Shown here: positions 1-7,213 of the stretch, piece by piece
Layout: each line of letters opens with the position of its first letter
How positions within the stretch are numbered: position 1 is the stretch's first letter
NCBI GenBank assembly: GCA_947164965.1
Contig: CAMUYR010000005.1
Location: 1-64,000, forward strand
Direction: 5' to 3'
Length of the DNA stretch: 64,000 bases
Source: an uncultured Prevotella sp.
GTDB lineage: Bacteria; Bacteroidota; Bacteroidia; Bacteroidales; Bacteroidaceae
Program-made: the position numbers and the translations under genes
Notes under the pieces: model-generated
Told to the model about the DNA's origin: nothing
The model's input: the letters and a program-made list of their open reading frames with translations, nothing else
Database searches by the model: none

Positions 1-91
1 GCGGCAGCAATGTTTCCTTTGTAAATGGGCGCTTCGAGCGATTAACAACAACAAATTCGCAACAAAATCTACTTATTTTCAATGATCTTCA

Positions 92-646
92 TTACCTTTT
101 CTTTTGTTTGACCGGTAATCTTGGATGTATTGATATGGCGAACATAACGCCATGTACTGAGAGGGCACCGCACTCCTTCAGTTTGTCGCCTACGTGATGG
201 AATGTTGTGCCAGAGCATATCACATCGTCGATGACAACGACGTTTCTTTTATAAATGTCGTTGACCATATAGACAAAGCTCCTGTAGTGAGTTATATTGT
301 CCGTCAGATGTGAAGGCTCGGCGTCTACACTATTAAATATAGCTTTCAAGGTAACCGGACACGGCAGCACCTGGGCCAGATATGCTGACAATCTCGCGTA
401 TCTGGTCTCAGTCCTCTCCTTGGATGCTGCAGGCATGAAGCAGACTATCCATTTCTTTGGATCGTCTTTGACAATATCCAGAATGATATTTGTCAGCTTC
501 TCCAGGTTTTCATGATTTATGATACCCTTGGAGAACTGAAGGACAGACCTTTGTTCTGCCCTCTGCCAGTGTTCCAGATTATCATACCTGAGAGGTATAT
601 ATTTGATAAGTGGCGTAAATGGGTAACCTACCGTTGCCAGTTTCAT
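92..646 (-). CDS. ComF-like phosphoribosyltransferase domain protein
   Basis: The C-terminal half contains a type I phosphoribosyltransferase PRPP-binding signature, VVVIDDVICSGTT, with two adjacent acidic residues followed by a small-residue loop. A reading frame extends upstream to 736, but I place the start at 646: the ATG there shares a base with the stop of the upstream gene (TAATG), a typical translational coupling, giving about 185 aa beginning MKLATVGYPF. It is the last gene of a three-gene minus-strand operon behind an XRE regulator. PRTase-fold proteins of this kind occur in competence (ComF) and purine salvage, and as uncharacterised members of Bacteroidetes mobile elements. The substrate cannot be told from sequence. 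The fold is fairly sure; the function is unknown. Confidence 0.7.
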   Translation of the reverse strand: MKLATVGYPFTPLIKYIPLRYDNLEHWQRAEQRSVLQFSKGIINHENLEKLTNIILDIVKDDPKKWIVCFMPAASKERTETRYARLSAYLAQVLPCPVTLKAIFNSVDAEPSHLTDNITHYRSFVYMVNDIYKRNVVVIDDVICSGTTFHHVGDKLKECGALSVHGVMFAISIHPRLPVKQKKR

Positions 647-840
647 TATTTCTTCGCGTTTAAGAAGTCCTGATATTGTTTCTGGGATATCATTGTGCCG
701 ATCAAGGCACTTTTCCAGCCCTTTTGAGGTGGCCATTCAACTCCAAGGATTTCCAACTGCTTTTTGTTATAGCCTCCTTTAGACGAAAGGCCGTTTTCTA
801 TCATCTGCTTCGTTAAAAGCACTTTTGAAGAGCACTGCAT
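646..840 (-). CDS. Small conserved-looking protein, 64 aa
   Basis: This 64-residue soluble protein has a central GYNKKQLEILGVEWPPQKGW segment, a motif I associate with small hypothetical proteins of phages and mobile elements. No catalytic motif is visible. Its stop overlaps the start of the phosphoribosyltransferase gene by one base (TAATG), and it begins 26 bp after the regulator gene, so the three genes are probably one transcript. The coupling is the main support for it being real. Function unknown. Confidence 0.65.
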   Translation of the reverse strand: MQCSSKVLLTKQMIENGLSSKGGYNKKQLEILGVEWPPQKGWKSALIGTMISQKQYQDFLNAKK

Positions 841-866
841 AGCAAATCTCCTGAAGTTTAACTTGA

Positions 867-1343
867 TTATCCTGCACTTGCCAGGTCTTTTTTATTTTCT
901 TGAAGGCGAGTTAGTCTGTCCACATACTCATAAAGCCTTTCATTGTCTTTTCGGAGGTCTCTGTATTGCTCATCCTTGATGGCAATCTGTTGTTTATAGA
1001 AAAGAATTTCAGACTCAGCTTTCTTCAGTTTTTCTTCAAGATGTTCAATATAACGCTGGTCACCAAGTTTATATTGTTCGTTTTCAGGTATTACCCTGAT
1101 AAGTTCACCAGTTCCATTAACAAGGTATTCCTCGTTGAGATCATGAGCGAACGCCTTAGCAAAAAAGAACATGAACTTTTCGGTTGGATTATTGCCGCTT
1201 CCTGCCATAACCCTACTAATAGTCTCTGGTGTCTTGTGCAGAATATCAGCCAAATCTTTTTGGTTGTCTATTCTTCCTATACTTTTCAAATAATCAAAGG
1301 CTTCTTTGAACCTTTTATATCTCAATCTTTGTTCTTTGTCCAT
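867..1343 (-). CDS. XRE-type HTH transcriptional regulator with C-terminal coiled coil
   Basis: Residues about 20-60 form a helix-turn-helix (NQKDLADILHKTPETISRVM) followed by a short cap, as in XRE/Cro regulators of Bacteroidetes mobile elements. Residues about 95-150 are heptad-rich and charged (HLEEKLKKAESEILFYKQQ), a probable dimerising coiled coil. The gene diverges from the long plus-strand operon, with a 213-bp region between it and the next start containing inverted TTGA/TCAA repeats. The likely role is a repressor or switch controlling both directions. The DNA-binding call is strong; the targets are inferred from position. Confidence 0.85.
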   Translation of the reverse strand: MDKEQRLRYKRFKEAFDYLKSIGRIDNQKDLADILHKTPETISRVMAGSGNNPTEKFMFFFAKAFAHDLNEEYLVNGTGELIRVIPENEQYKLGDQRYIEHLEEKLKKAESEILFYKQQIAIKDEQYRDLRKDNERLYEYVDRLTRLQENKKDLASAG

Positions 1344-1370
1344 ATATACTTTTTCACATTAATGGTTGAT

Positions 1371-1453
1371 GTCAACTTGACGCAAAATCAACAAAAAGGA
1401 TTAAAAAATATTAAATATCAAGTATTTTTCTTCAAAACTTGACGAAATATCAA
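1371..1453. promoter_or_regulatory. Operator-like repeats in the divergent control region
   Basis: A perfect palindrome GTCAACTTGAC lies at 1371-1381. The block CTTGACGCAAAATCAA starting at 1376 is repeated, with changes, as CTTGACGAAATATCAA starting at 1438, so two direct copies each contain a TTGA/TCAA inverted pair. The second copy supplies the TTG of the plus-strand promoter. This fits a binding site for the adjacent XRE regulator, with repression by occluding RNA polymerase. The binding is inferred. Confidence 0.55.
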
Positions 1454-1471
1454 TTTTTATCCCTACCTTTG
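1439..1471 (+). promoter_or_regulatory. Bacteroidetes-type promoter of the long plus-strand operon
   Basis: TTG at 1439-1441 is followed after 22 bp by TACCTTTG at 1464-1471. The latter matches the Bacteroidetes -7 consensus TAnnTTTG exactly; the spacer is slightly longer than the usual 19-21 bp. It points at the gene starting at 1557 and probably drives much of the block to about 22.9 kb. Confidence 0.75.
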
Positions 1472-1556
1472 CACAAAATCCGATGCAACTTCAGATACAA
1501 ACGGACGTACAAATTTGAGTGCAAAGGTACTAAAAATAATAAAACTACCTAAGAAT

Positions 1557-1859
1557 ATGACAAAAATTAACGCTTTTGAAACAGATTATGAGCGTTTTCT
1601 TCGGGAGAGGGCTGAAAATATCGAGCGTGAGTATTTGAATTACGCTACGGAGATCCTTGCAAAGAAGGTCTCTCCCAACCGTATCATCAAGTATCTTGCA
1701 GACCGTTTCAGTATGTCTGGTGAAGGCATCAAGACTATCCTAAAACGTCGCGGCATCTATAAGAGTGCCGACCAACCAGTGTTTATCAAGAAGACTACTG
1801 CCCGTCAGGCTACCATTCCGTTTGCAGTCGGTACTGCTAAACCTGAAGTGAAACTATAA
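1557..1859 (+). CDS. Small DNA-binding-like protein, 100 aa
   Basis: The frame opens with a TTG at 1515, but the ATG at 1557 is the likelier start, well placed downstream of the promoter. The product is a basic 100-residue protein. Its middle (ILAKKVSPNRIIKYLADRFS followed by SGEGIKTILKRRGIY) looks like two short helices around a turn and may form a helix-turn-helix. As first gene of the operon it could be an early regulator. No family recognised. Confidence 0.7.
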   Translation: MTKINAFETDYERFLRERAENIEREYLNYATEILAKKVSPNRIIKYLADRFSMSGEGIKTILKRRGIYKSADQPVFIKKTTARQATIPFAVGTAKPEVKL

Positions 1860-1875
1860 TATAATAATAAGGTAT

Positions 1876-3054
1876 ATGACGTTAAAGCAAGCATTTACCC
1901 AATGGGCCGCAATTCCAGACAACAAAGTTCTGGCTGCCAAGAACCGAACGAACATGCAGAAGGTTCTGCTGGAGAAGCATGGATCTATGGATGTGACGCT
2001 CATCGATCGCCACTTCATGGACATTGTCCTGAAGGACTGTAAGGCCGACCATCGTGCCCAGGTTAATGCTTGTTCCGTTCTCTGTCATGTCTTGACATGG
2101 CTTCATGGCAATGACCCGAAAACCTACCCTGCTCCCGATTTCGACTACAATATAGCTTCCACCAAGCCTACAGAACAGCCCGCAAAGATTGCTAAACCTA
2201 AAGCAAAGTCCGTTGAAAAGCCCAAGGTGGAAGTTTCTGAATCAAAATCCCAAGCACCTGCACAGGATGATACAGAAGATCCCCTGCAAGGTATTGACTT
2301 TTCTGATGAAAAAGAAAATCTAAATCATATATCCGTTATGCAAGAAAACAATACTACTGTCAAGAAGCCAGGGAAGGCACCCATTTCTGTTGCCCAGCTT
2401 GACCAGAAGACCCTTGCGGTTATTAAGATTTGGCCGTCGCTCAGTGAGGCAGAGAGAGAGACTGGTGCCTGCAATCTTGACCGTGCCGTCAAGAATGCCC
2501 GTCTCGCTGCCGGTTTCTTCTGGTGTATTCCAGAGAACGCCGAGACATTCAAGCCAAACCCAAAAGCCAAGGTTGTTAAGAGAGAAAAGAAGACGGTCAC
2601 TGACGGCCAGTACCTTCGCCGTCCAGTCGTTCAGATTGACACGACCACCCTGAAGGAGGTCGCACGTTTCGAAACCGCCAAGGCTGCTGAGAAAGCCCTT
2701 GGTATTAAGAACGTCCTTCGTGCTATCGACCGTTGCGGTATCTCTGGTGGATTCCATTGGGCATTTGCCGACGAGTTCAATGCCGACTGGCATCCCGTCA
2801 AGAGAGAAAGAGGCTATCGCCGTGTCGTTCCTCAGACGGTCATCAATTCTCATAAGGCAACGGCCCAGAAAAAGACCAGAGTCATCAAGAAGTGTACAGA
2901 TGCTTCCGTCCTGTCGTCAGCTCTCCCTGAGAAGCAGAGAGAGTTCCTGTCTCAGATTTCCGATGAAATCCTTCTCGAAGAGATCCGCAGTCGTGCCAAC
3001 TGGCATGGTACTGTAAGTATCGATGTCACTACTACTATCAATGAAACCCTCTAA
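1876..3054 (+). CDS. Protein with two NUMOD1-like DNA-binding modules
   Basis: The protein has 392 aa. Residues 1-90 are helical and resemble the SAM-like core-binding part of tyrosine recombinases, but no recombinase catalytic domain follows. A charged Lys/Pro/Gln linker leads to two similar modules, at about 175-215 and 255-300, each of the form Q-(L/I)-D-x-T-L, then AE(K/R)..G, then (A/G)GF.W (for example GGFHWAF). This is the pattern of NUMOD1 repeats, which bind DNA in homing endonucleases and phage proteins. No nuclease motif is seen, so it is probably a DNA-binding accessory protein. The N-terminal comparison is weak. Confidence 0.6.
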   Translation: MTLKQAFTQWAAIPDNKVLAAKNRTNMQKVLLEKHGSMDVTLIDRHFMDIVLKDCKADHRAQVNACSVLCHVLTWLHGNDPKTYPAPDFDYNIASTKPTEQPAKIAKPKAKSVEKPKVEVSESKSQAPAQDDTEDPLQGIDFSDEKENLNHISVMQENNTTVKKPGKAPISVAQLDQKTLAVIKIWPSLSEAERETGACNLDRAVKNARLAAGFFWCIPENAETFKPNPKAKVVKREKKTVTDGQYLRRPVVQIDTTTLKEVARFETAKAAEKALGIKNVLRAIDRCGISGGFHWAFADEFNADWHPVKRERGYRRVVPQTVINSHKATAQKKTRVIKKCTDASVLSSALPEKQREFLSQISDEILLEEIRSRANWHGTVSIDVTTTINETL

Positions 3055-3065
3055 AGTTAAGGTCT

Positions 3066-3287
3066 ATGGAAAAGTTTATGATACTGCTAACCCCGGAGGA
3101 CGCGAATGAGAAGCTTATGATGTGGGAGGCTAACTGTACCAATGTCGAAGCTGCCCAGCAGCAGGCAACCGCCTACCTGGCCATGGCCGGACCTAAGTAC
3201 AAGTATGCCGACGTTCTATCAAACTTCAAGTCTCCGTTGGCATGGCGTCAGGCTACTAACCGCATTGTGAACAACTTCAACTTATAG
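3066..3287 (+). CDS. Small hypothetical protein, 73 aa
   Basis: This 73-residue protein is acidic at the N-terminus and helical throughout, with no signal peptide or membrane segment. It sits 11 bp after the NUMOD-like gene and 3 bp before the next, so it is clearly part of the operon. The sequence gives no clue to function. Confidence 0.7.
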   Translation: MEKFMILLTPEDANEKLMMWEANCTNVEAAQQQATAYLAMAGPKYKYADVLSNFKSPLAWRQATNRIVNNFNL

Positions 3288-3290
3288 CCT

Positions 3291-3560
3291 ATGATGCTGC
3301 AGTTCGCTGATAAGATGGTACCTTATAAGGTCTTTCTTCATGACCTTGCCCTTGAGCTGGCTCCCATGCTCAAACAGGCCATGTCCGATCCCAGCGAGGT
3401 GATATCTCAGAACAAGGCTTATAAGATGTTCGGTCAGGCCAATGTCATGCGTTGGGTCAAGAACGGTAAGCTGGTGCCCGTCGCCAAGCGTCCGGGAAAG
3501 GTAGAATACCGCATTTCCGACCTCCGCTGCTGCCAGGGCATCATGCAGGACTACCTCTAA
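3291..3560 (+). CDS. Excisionase/MerR-like HTH protein
   Basis: The 89-residue protein ends in a segment typical of excisionase-like winged helix-turn-helix proteins: ISQNKAYKMFGQANVMRWVK (helix-turn-helix) followed by GKLVPVAKRPGKVEYRISDL (wing and closing strand). Proteins of this type bind DNA during excision or act as small regulators in mobile elements. No integrase is visible in the window, so the excision role cannot be supported here. Confidence 0.65.
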   Translation: MMLQFADKMVPYKVFLHDLALELAPMLKQAMSDPSEVISQNKAYKMFGQANVMRWVKNGKLVPVAKRPGKVEYRISDLRCCQGIMQDYL

Positions 3561-3593
3561 GAAACAATTAATAAATATATAACTGTCACTCTT

Positions 3594-3959
3594 ATGATTT
3601 TCGTTGTTGATAACATATATATCGCCTCTTCCTGCCCCAAGCGCCTTGAACCGCTTGCCGTTGAGATTCGCAAGTCTATCCACCATGCTTTTGTAGAGAA
3701 GGAGGAGATGGAACGGTTTTTCGATACCGTCCAGCAGAACCTTCAGCAGGAAGTGCCAGGTAAGAGCATGAAGATTTCCGTCTTCCATACCCGTTATGAG
3801 GAAGCCGGTACACTTTGTATTCGACGTGCCGATGCTGATAACGGTGACTTTATCCGTCTGCACTATTTCCGTTTGCAGGGTCACATCCATGTTTCAAAGG
3901 ATGGAACCTCGCTTCATCAGGAAGAGTTCATAGAGGAAGGAGGTGTCCATGATGTATAA
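3594..3959 (+). CDS. Hypothetical protein, 121 aa
   Basis: A soluble protein of mixed alpha/beta character beginning MIFVVDNIYIASSC, with no recognisable motif. A short leader of 33 bp separates it from the preceding gene. It overlaps the start of the next gene by 11 bp in another frame, suggesting coupled translation. Function unknown. Confidence 0.65.
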   Translation: MIFVVDNIYIASSCPKRLEPLAVEIRKSIHHAFVEKEEMERFFDTVQQNLQQEVPGKSMKISVFHTRYEEAGTLCIRRADADNGDFIRLHYFRLQGHIHVSKDGTSLHQEEFIEEGGVHDV

Positions 3960-4221
3960 GGTATCGAAAAGTGAGTACCTGGAGCGACGGCCTGCCTGGA
4001 TGATTACCCTCCTGCTACGGCTACAGCCCAAGCTTTACGGCAATCTCCCCTCTGAGCATAAGGCCAAGGTGATTCTCCGCTATATCAGGATGATGATTCA
4101 CAAGAGCCGTATCATCAAGCAGAAAGGCCGTTTACAGTTGGAGAGCAGTTCAGACAAGCTCGTTATCAAGAATAATTTCGGCAGGCCCTACCTGTCCTTT
4201 AACATAGAAAAGACAAAGTAA
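3949..4221 (+). CDS. Basic hypothetical protein, 90 aa
   Basis: Two adjacent ATGs (3949, 3952) follow an AGGAGG sequence at 3937-3942, an unusually good Shine-Dalgarno for this AT-leader genome, so I take 3949 rather than the upstream GTG at 3943. The product is rich in Lys/Arg (LRYIRMMIHKSRIIKQKGR) and may bind nucleic acid. It overlaps the previous gene and lies 10 bp before the primase gene. Function unknown. Confidence 0.65.
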   Translation: MMYKVSKSEYLERRPAWMITLLLRLQPKLYGNLPSEHKAKVILRYIRMMIHKSRIIKQKGRLQLESSSDKLVIKNNFGRPYLSFNIEKTK

Positions 4222-4231
4222 TTAAAAACCC

Positions 4232-5254
4232 ATGATGGAGAAAGAGAAGATACTTGACAAGACCAATAGGGGGTATGACATTTTTACCCACTATCTCGGA
4301 AAGGACGTTCAGCGAAAGTTGTTCGTCAATCCTTTCCGTGGTGACAAGTCTCCATCGTGCCGTTTGTACTATAACAAGAGGAATGGTGGCATCTGGATCA
4401 TGAAGGACTACGGAGCCAGTGAATGGTCTGGTGACTGCTTCAGCGTCGTTGCCAAGAGCATGAACATCAACCCCATGACTGACTTCCGTGAGCTGCTGCG
4501 CACCATCGATAAGGATTTGGATCTTTTTGTAATGGAAGAAGCCCCTGCTGGCTATCATCCGGTTAAGAAGGTTGCGCCTAAGCCAGATGAGGAAGGTCCG
4601 ATATCCTTCAAGGCCACCTATCAGATTTTCAAGCCCCGCGAGTTAGCCTATTGGCAGCGTTACGGTATCACTCAGGACATCCTTAACAAGTACGAGGTGA
4701 AGAGTGTGCGTAGCTGCCGTTTCTTCCCCAAGGATAAAGAGTCCTACTGTTATACAGGCTCTTTCATGGAACCGATGTACGGCTACACCTTCAACGGTTG
4801 TACCGGTATCAAGGTCTATCGACCTTTCTCTAAAACCCGATTCCTTTATGGTGGTAACCTCCCCAAGCCTTATGTGTTCGGATGGAACCAGCTTCCAGAG
4901 AAGGGTGACACTGTCGTTATCACCGGAGGTGAGAAAGACGTGATGACTCTTGCCGCTCACGGTTTCACTGCCCTTGCCTTCAATAGCGAGTCAGCCAGGA
5001 TTACCGACAGTCAGTTGACTGCTTTGGCTGAGCGTTTTCATCATATTGTCTTCATGTTTGACTGCGATACAACCGGCAAGCGCGAGAGCGCTGCCCGTAT
5101 GGCAGAGTTCTCGGGACGTTTCAACGTCTCTCAGCTTATTCTTCCTCTCAGCGGTACCAAGCGCGAGAAAGATATCAGCGACTACTTCAAGATGGGTCAC
5201 ACCCCAGTCGATTTAATGCTACTGATCGAGAAATCATTGAATAATTTAAACTAA
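4232..5254 (+). CDS. DNA primase-like protein with active Toprim domain
   Basis: The 340-aa protein has an N-terminal region resembling the folded core of CHC2-type primase zinc domains (NPFRGDKSPSCRLYYNKRNG) but without the zinc cysteines. A C-terminal Toprim domain follows: GGEKDVM (Glu234) and FDCDTTGK (Asp277 and Asp279) supply the metal-binding Glu and DxD residues. Such proteins make RNA primers for replication of plasmids, ICEs and phages. The next gene encodes a related Toprim-like protein that has lost these residues. Primase activity is inferred from the family; the domain call is strong. Confidence 0.85.
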   Translation: MMEKEKILDKTNRGYDIFTHYLGKDVQRKLFVNPFRGDKSPSCRLYYNKRNGGIWIMKDYGASEWSGDCFSVVAKSMNINPMTDFRELLRTIDKDLDLFVMEEAPAGYHPVKKVAPKPDEEGPISFKATYQIFKPRELAYWQRYGITQDILNKYEVKSVRSCRFFPKDKESYCYTGSFMEPMYGYTFNGCTGIKVYRPFSKTRFLYGGNLPKPYVFGWNQLPEKGDTVVITGGEKDVMTLAAHGFTALAFNSESARITDSQLTALAERFHHIVFMFDCDTTGKRESAARMAEFSGRFNVSQLILPLSGTKREKDISDYFKMGHTPVDLMLLIEKSLNNLN

Positions 5255-5260
5255 TAACGT

Positions 5261-6043
5261 ATGACAACCTCATTGATTATCCCCTGTTCCAACCAAGGTA
5301 CGAACATCAAGAGCATTTCGCCTCTTGATGCTGCAGGTAGGAACCAGCTTGCCGACATCGGTATCAATTATGCCGTCGTACCCCATGATACAAAGTCCAT
5401 TCAGTTGCTGATCCTGAACAAGGTCTATACCGGCGTCGGATTGCAGAACCAAAATGGCGGTCTGGAGTTCTATTGCAGCCAGCTCATCAACGACCTGTGC
5501 AATATGAATAACTCCCATCGTATTAACAGTGCCCTAAAGGAGCAACAGGAGTTTATCCGCTCCTTGAAGGTAATGCGCCGCTCCAAGCGCAAGCTGGCCA
5601 AGCAAGCCCTGAAGGAAGGAAAAGGGTTTTCTGTAACGGACACTGGTTTGGAAGAGACGGAAGCCGTCATTCCTCAGACTATCACTTTCAAGTCACCTGG
5701 CATTTCCTTCTATCCTTTTCGTAAGGGTCAGAAGTCAGCCTCTTGCTGTGTATTCTCCAGCTTTCTGGATTATATGTCCTACCTCACCCTTTTGAAGGAG
5801 AATGTAGAAACAGCCTTGCCGTCCATGTGTGACTGCATTGTCGTAAACAATGTCAGCAACTTTCCCAATGCCCTTTTGGACTGTGAGGACTACAAGCACA
5901 TCTATTGTCTGTTTCCTACCACCGACGTAGGTAAGATGATGACCCTGACGATCCGCGACCGTAACAAAGGCCGCTGTTCTGACACCTCCAAGGTGTATAG
6001 CGGTTATCTTGATCTTCATGAGTATATGACAAAACAAAAATAA
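5261..6043 (+). CDS. Degenerate Toprim (DUF3991-like) protein
   Basis: The C-terminal half follows the layout of Bacteroidetes plasmid Toprim/DUF3991 proteins: VFSSFLDYMSYLTL aligns with the usual vfEGfmDflSyl, and IYCLFPTTDVGKMMT with the usual lDnDdAGr. The catalytic Glu is replaced by Ser, and the DxD acidic pair by Pro-Thr-Thr or nearby residues. The ending (SKVYSGYLDLHEYM) is kept. It therefore looks like a fold-preserving but inactive partner of the primase 6 bp upstream, perhaps a subunit or regulator. The family call rests on this motif alignment by eye. Confidence 0.6.
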   Translation: MTTSLIIPCSNQGTNIKSISPLDAAGRNQLADIGINYAVVPHDTKSIQLLILNKVYTGVGLQNQNGGLEFYCSQLINDLCNMNNSHRINSALKEQQEFIRSLKVMRRSKRKLAKQALKEGKGFSVTDTGLEETEAVIPQTITFKSPGISFYPFRKGQKSASCCVFSSFLDYMSYLTLLKENVETALPSMCDCIVVNNVSNFPNALLDCEDYKHIYCLFPTTDVGKMMTLTIRDRNKGRCSDTSKVYSGYLDLHEYMTKQK

Positions 6044-6050
6044 TGATATT

Positions 6051-6179
6051 ATGAACGAAAAATGCAAGCATTGTGCCGCCCGTACTGGCACCTACTGTGG
6101 TTATCTCGAAATGGAGATTCTTTATGGTCATGAGGACAAGCCACCTTGTGAGGGTGTGGATCATCATTCTCAAACATAG
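6051..6179 (+). CDS. Very small Cys/His-rich protein, 42 aa
   Basis: ATG at 6051, TAG at 6177-6179. The 42 residues contain four cysteines (CKHC near the N-terminus, then YCGY and PPCEG) and a C-terminal DHH, a plausible zinc-binding knuckle. It starts 7 bp after the preceding stop and 5 bp before the next small gene, so it fits the operon. A longer overlapping frame from 6073 has no such features. Function unknown. Confidence 0.6.
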   Translation: MNEKCKHCAARTGTYCGYLEMEILYGHEDKPPCEGVDHHSQT

Positions 6180-6184
6180 TGACT

Positions 6185-6283
6185 ATGAGTTCCTGGGTTA
6201 TCTTCTCTATCTGTTTTGTACTGTTAGGCCTTCTGGCCGCTGTACTCTACGAAATTTTTCATTCACCTACAGACATCCGATAG
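6185..6283 (+). CDS. Single-pass membrane peptide, 32 aa
   Basis: ATG at 6185, TAG at 6281-6283. The product is one hydrophobic helix (WVIFSICFVLLGLLAAVLYE) with a short polar tail ending PTDIR. It is followed after 3 bp by another membrane peptide. Tight packing between genes supports expression. Such small paired membrane peptides may be structural, toxins or entry-exclusion factors; nothing in the sequence decides. Confidence 0.5.
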   Translation: MSSWVIFSICFVLLGLLAAVLYEIFHSPTDIR

Positions 6284-6286
6284 AAT

Positions 6287-6424
6287 ATGAGTTTCATGGA
6301 AATTTTATCTTACTTACAGGAAGTGATGCTTACACTGTTCCTTTCAGGCCTCGCCCTGATAGTATGGGCTTTCATTGCCGTCGCTTTTTGGATAGTATGC
6401 TCTTCAAATAAAGAAAAGAAATAG
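6287..6424 (+). CDS. Single-pass membrane peptide, 45 aa
   Basis: ATG at 6287, TAG at 6422-6424. A short amphipathic N-terminus (MSFMEILSYLQEVM) leads into a hydrophobic helix (LSGLALIVWAFIAVAFWIVC) and a basic tail NKEKK, predicting a cytoplasmic C-terminus by the positive-inside rule. It lies 3 bp after one small gene and 4 bp before the next. Function unknown. Confidence 0.5.
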   Translation: MSFMEILSYLQEVMLTLFLSGLALIVWAFIAVAFWIVCSSNKEKK

Positions 6425-6428
6425 TGTT

Positions 6429-6998
6429 ATGATCCAGCAAGTATTTGAAATAAAGCCCCGTTATCGCGACCTCCACCCTACCAAGGAGTTTTGGGTCAGT
6501 GATACCTATGATGTCAGGCAGGAAAAGATCATTGCTGCCAATGGTTCAGTTCCGCATGCCAACATGAAGTTTATCCGTGAGGTTATCTTCGAGATCAAGA
6601 AGTCTACGACTTTAGACGAGCTGAAGAGTCTTGCACGTAGCATCAAGGAAGAGTGTGTGATTGAGTGCTTTCAGATCAGCATCAACCGCCAGAAGAATGT
6701 CGCTCACATGCTCTTCGACTGGTATGACTATAAGGCCAAGCAGTGTTTCTACTTGTACGAGTCCTACCAGATGGCTATGAGTGCCATGATAGTCCGTAAG
6801 CTCCGTTTGCCGTTTCCTCAGAAACTCAACTCCAAATGGCTGCGTTATTTCCTCACACGAGAATACAAGGAGAATAACAGTATCTATAAGGAGCTTCTGG
6901 AAGAATTAAAGCACAAGAAGCTGACAAAGAAGACCTTCAGGCTTCTGCGTCAGATGACGGAATATGTCGAGGATGTCTGTGAGACGTCTGCGAGATAA
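6429..6998 (+). CDS. Hypothetical protein, 189 aa
   Basis: A soluble, Lys-rich protein with no recognised domain. The C-terminal third is strongly helical and basic (ELLEELKHKKLTKKTFRLLR). It is in the middle of the operon with 4 bp to the previous gene. It might bind nucleic acid given its charge, but that is only a guess. Confidence 0.65.
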   Translation: MIQQVFEIKPRYRDLHPTKEFWVSDTYDVRQEKIIAANGSVPHANMKFIREVIFEIKKSTTLDELKSLARSIKEECVIECFQISINRQKNVAHMLFDWYDYKAKQCFYLYESYQMAMSAMIVRKLRLPFPQKLNSKWLRYFLTREYKENNSIYKELLEELKHKKLTKKTFRLLRQMTEYVEDVCETSAR

Positions 6999-7015
6999 TT
7001 AAAGAAAGTAATGTT

Positions 7016-7174
7016 ATGGATGGTAAGACGTTCAAGGAGTTTGTTAGCCGGATTCCAGATGATGCGGAAGTCGTTCATCTTTGGGATGGTGGCTATGCCT
7101 GGCGCAAGGCAGGCGGCACACTCCATTGCTTCTCTTTCAAGCCCGACTTTCTGCCAGGTACAGATAACAAATAA
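7016..7174 (+). CDS. Small hypothetical protein, 52 aa
   Basis: ATG at 7016, TAA at 7172-7174. The frame reads MDGKTFKEFVSRIPDDAEVV, then WDGGYAWRKAGG, with codon use like the neighbouring genes. A longer frame starting at 7011 is Arg/Ser-rich and looks like the off-frame image, so I prefer this one. No known domain. Confidence 0.55.
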   Translation: MDGKTFKEFVSRIPDDAEVVHLWDGGYAWRKAGGTLHCFSFKPDFLPGTDNK

Positions 7175-7213
7175 TTACTATATGTCAGAAAATAACTTAT
7201 AATATTATCAGTT

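Noticed and set aside
1876..2150. Tyrosine recombinase for the NUMOD-like protein
   Set aside because: Only a vague similarity to a core-binding helical bundle; the R..HxxR..Y catalytic residues are absent.
6073..6411. A 112-codon plus-strand frame
   Set aside because: It crosses three small genes in another frame, has an atypical composition (His/Arg/Phe-rich) and no family features; the three packed small genes explain the region better.
7011..7202. A 63-codon frame starting 5 bp before the 52-aa gene
   Set aside because: Its Arg/Ser-rich product looks like an off-frame image; the frame from 7016 has natural composition.
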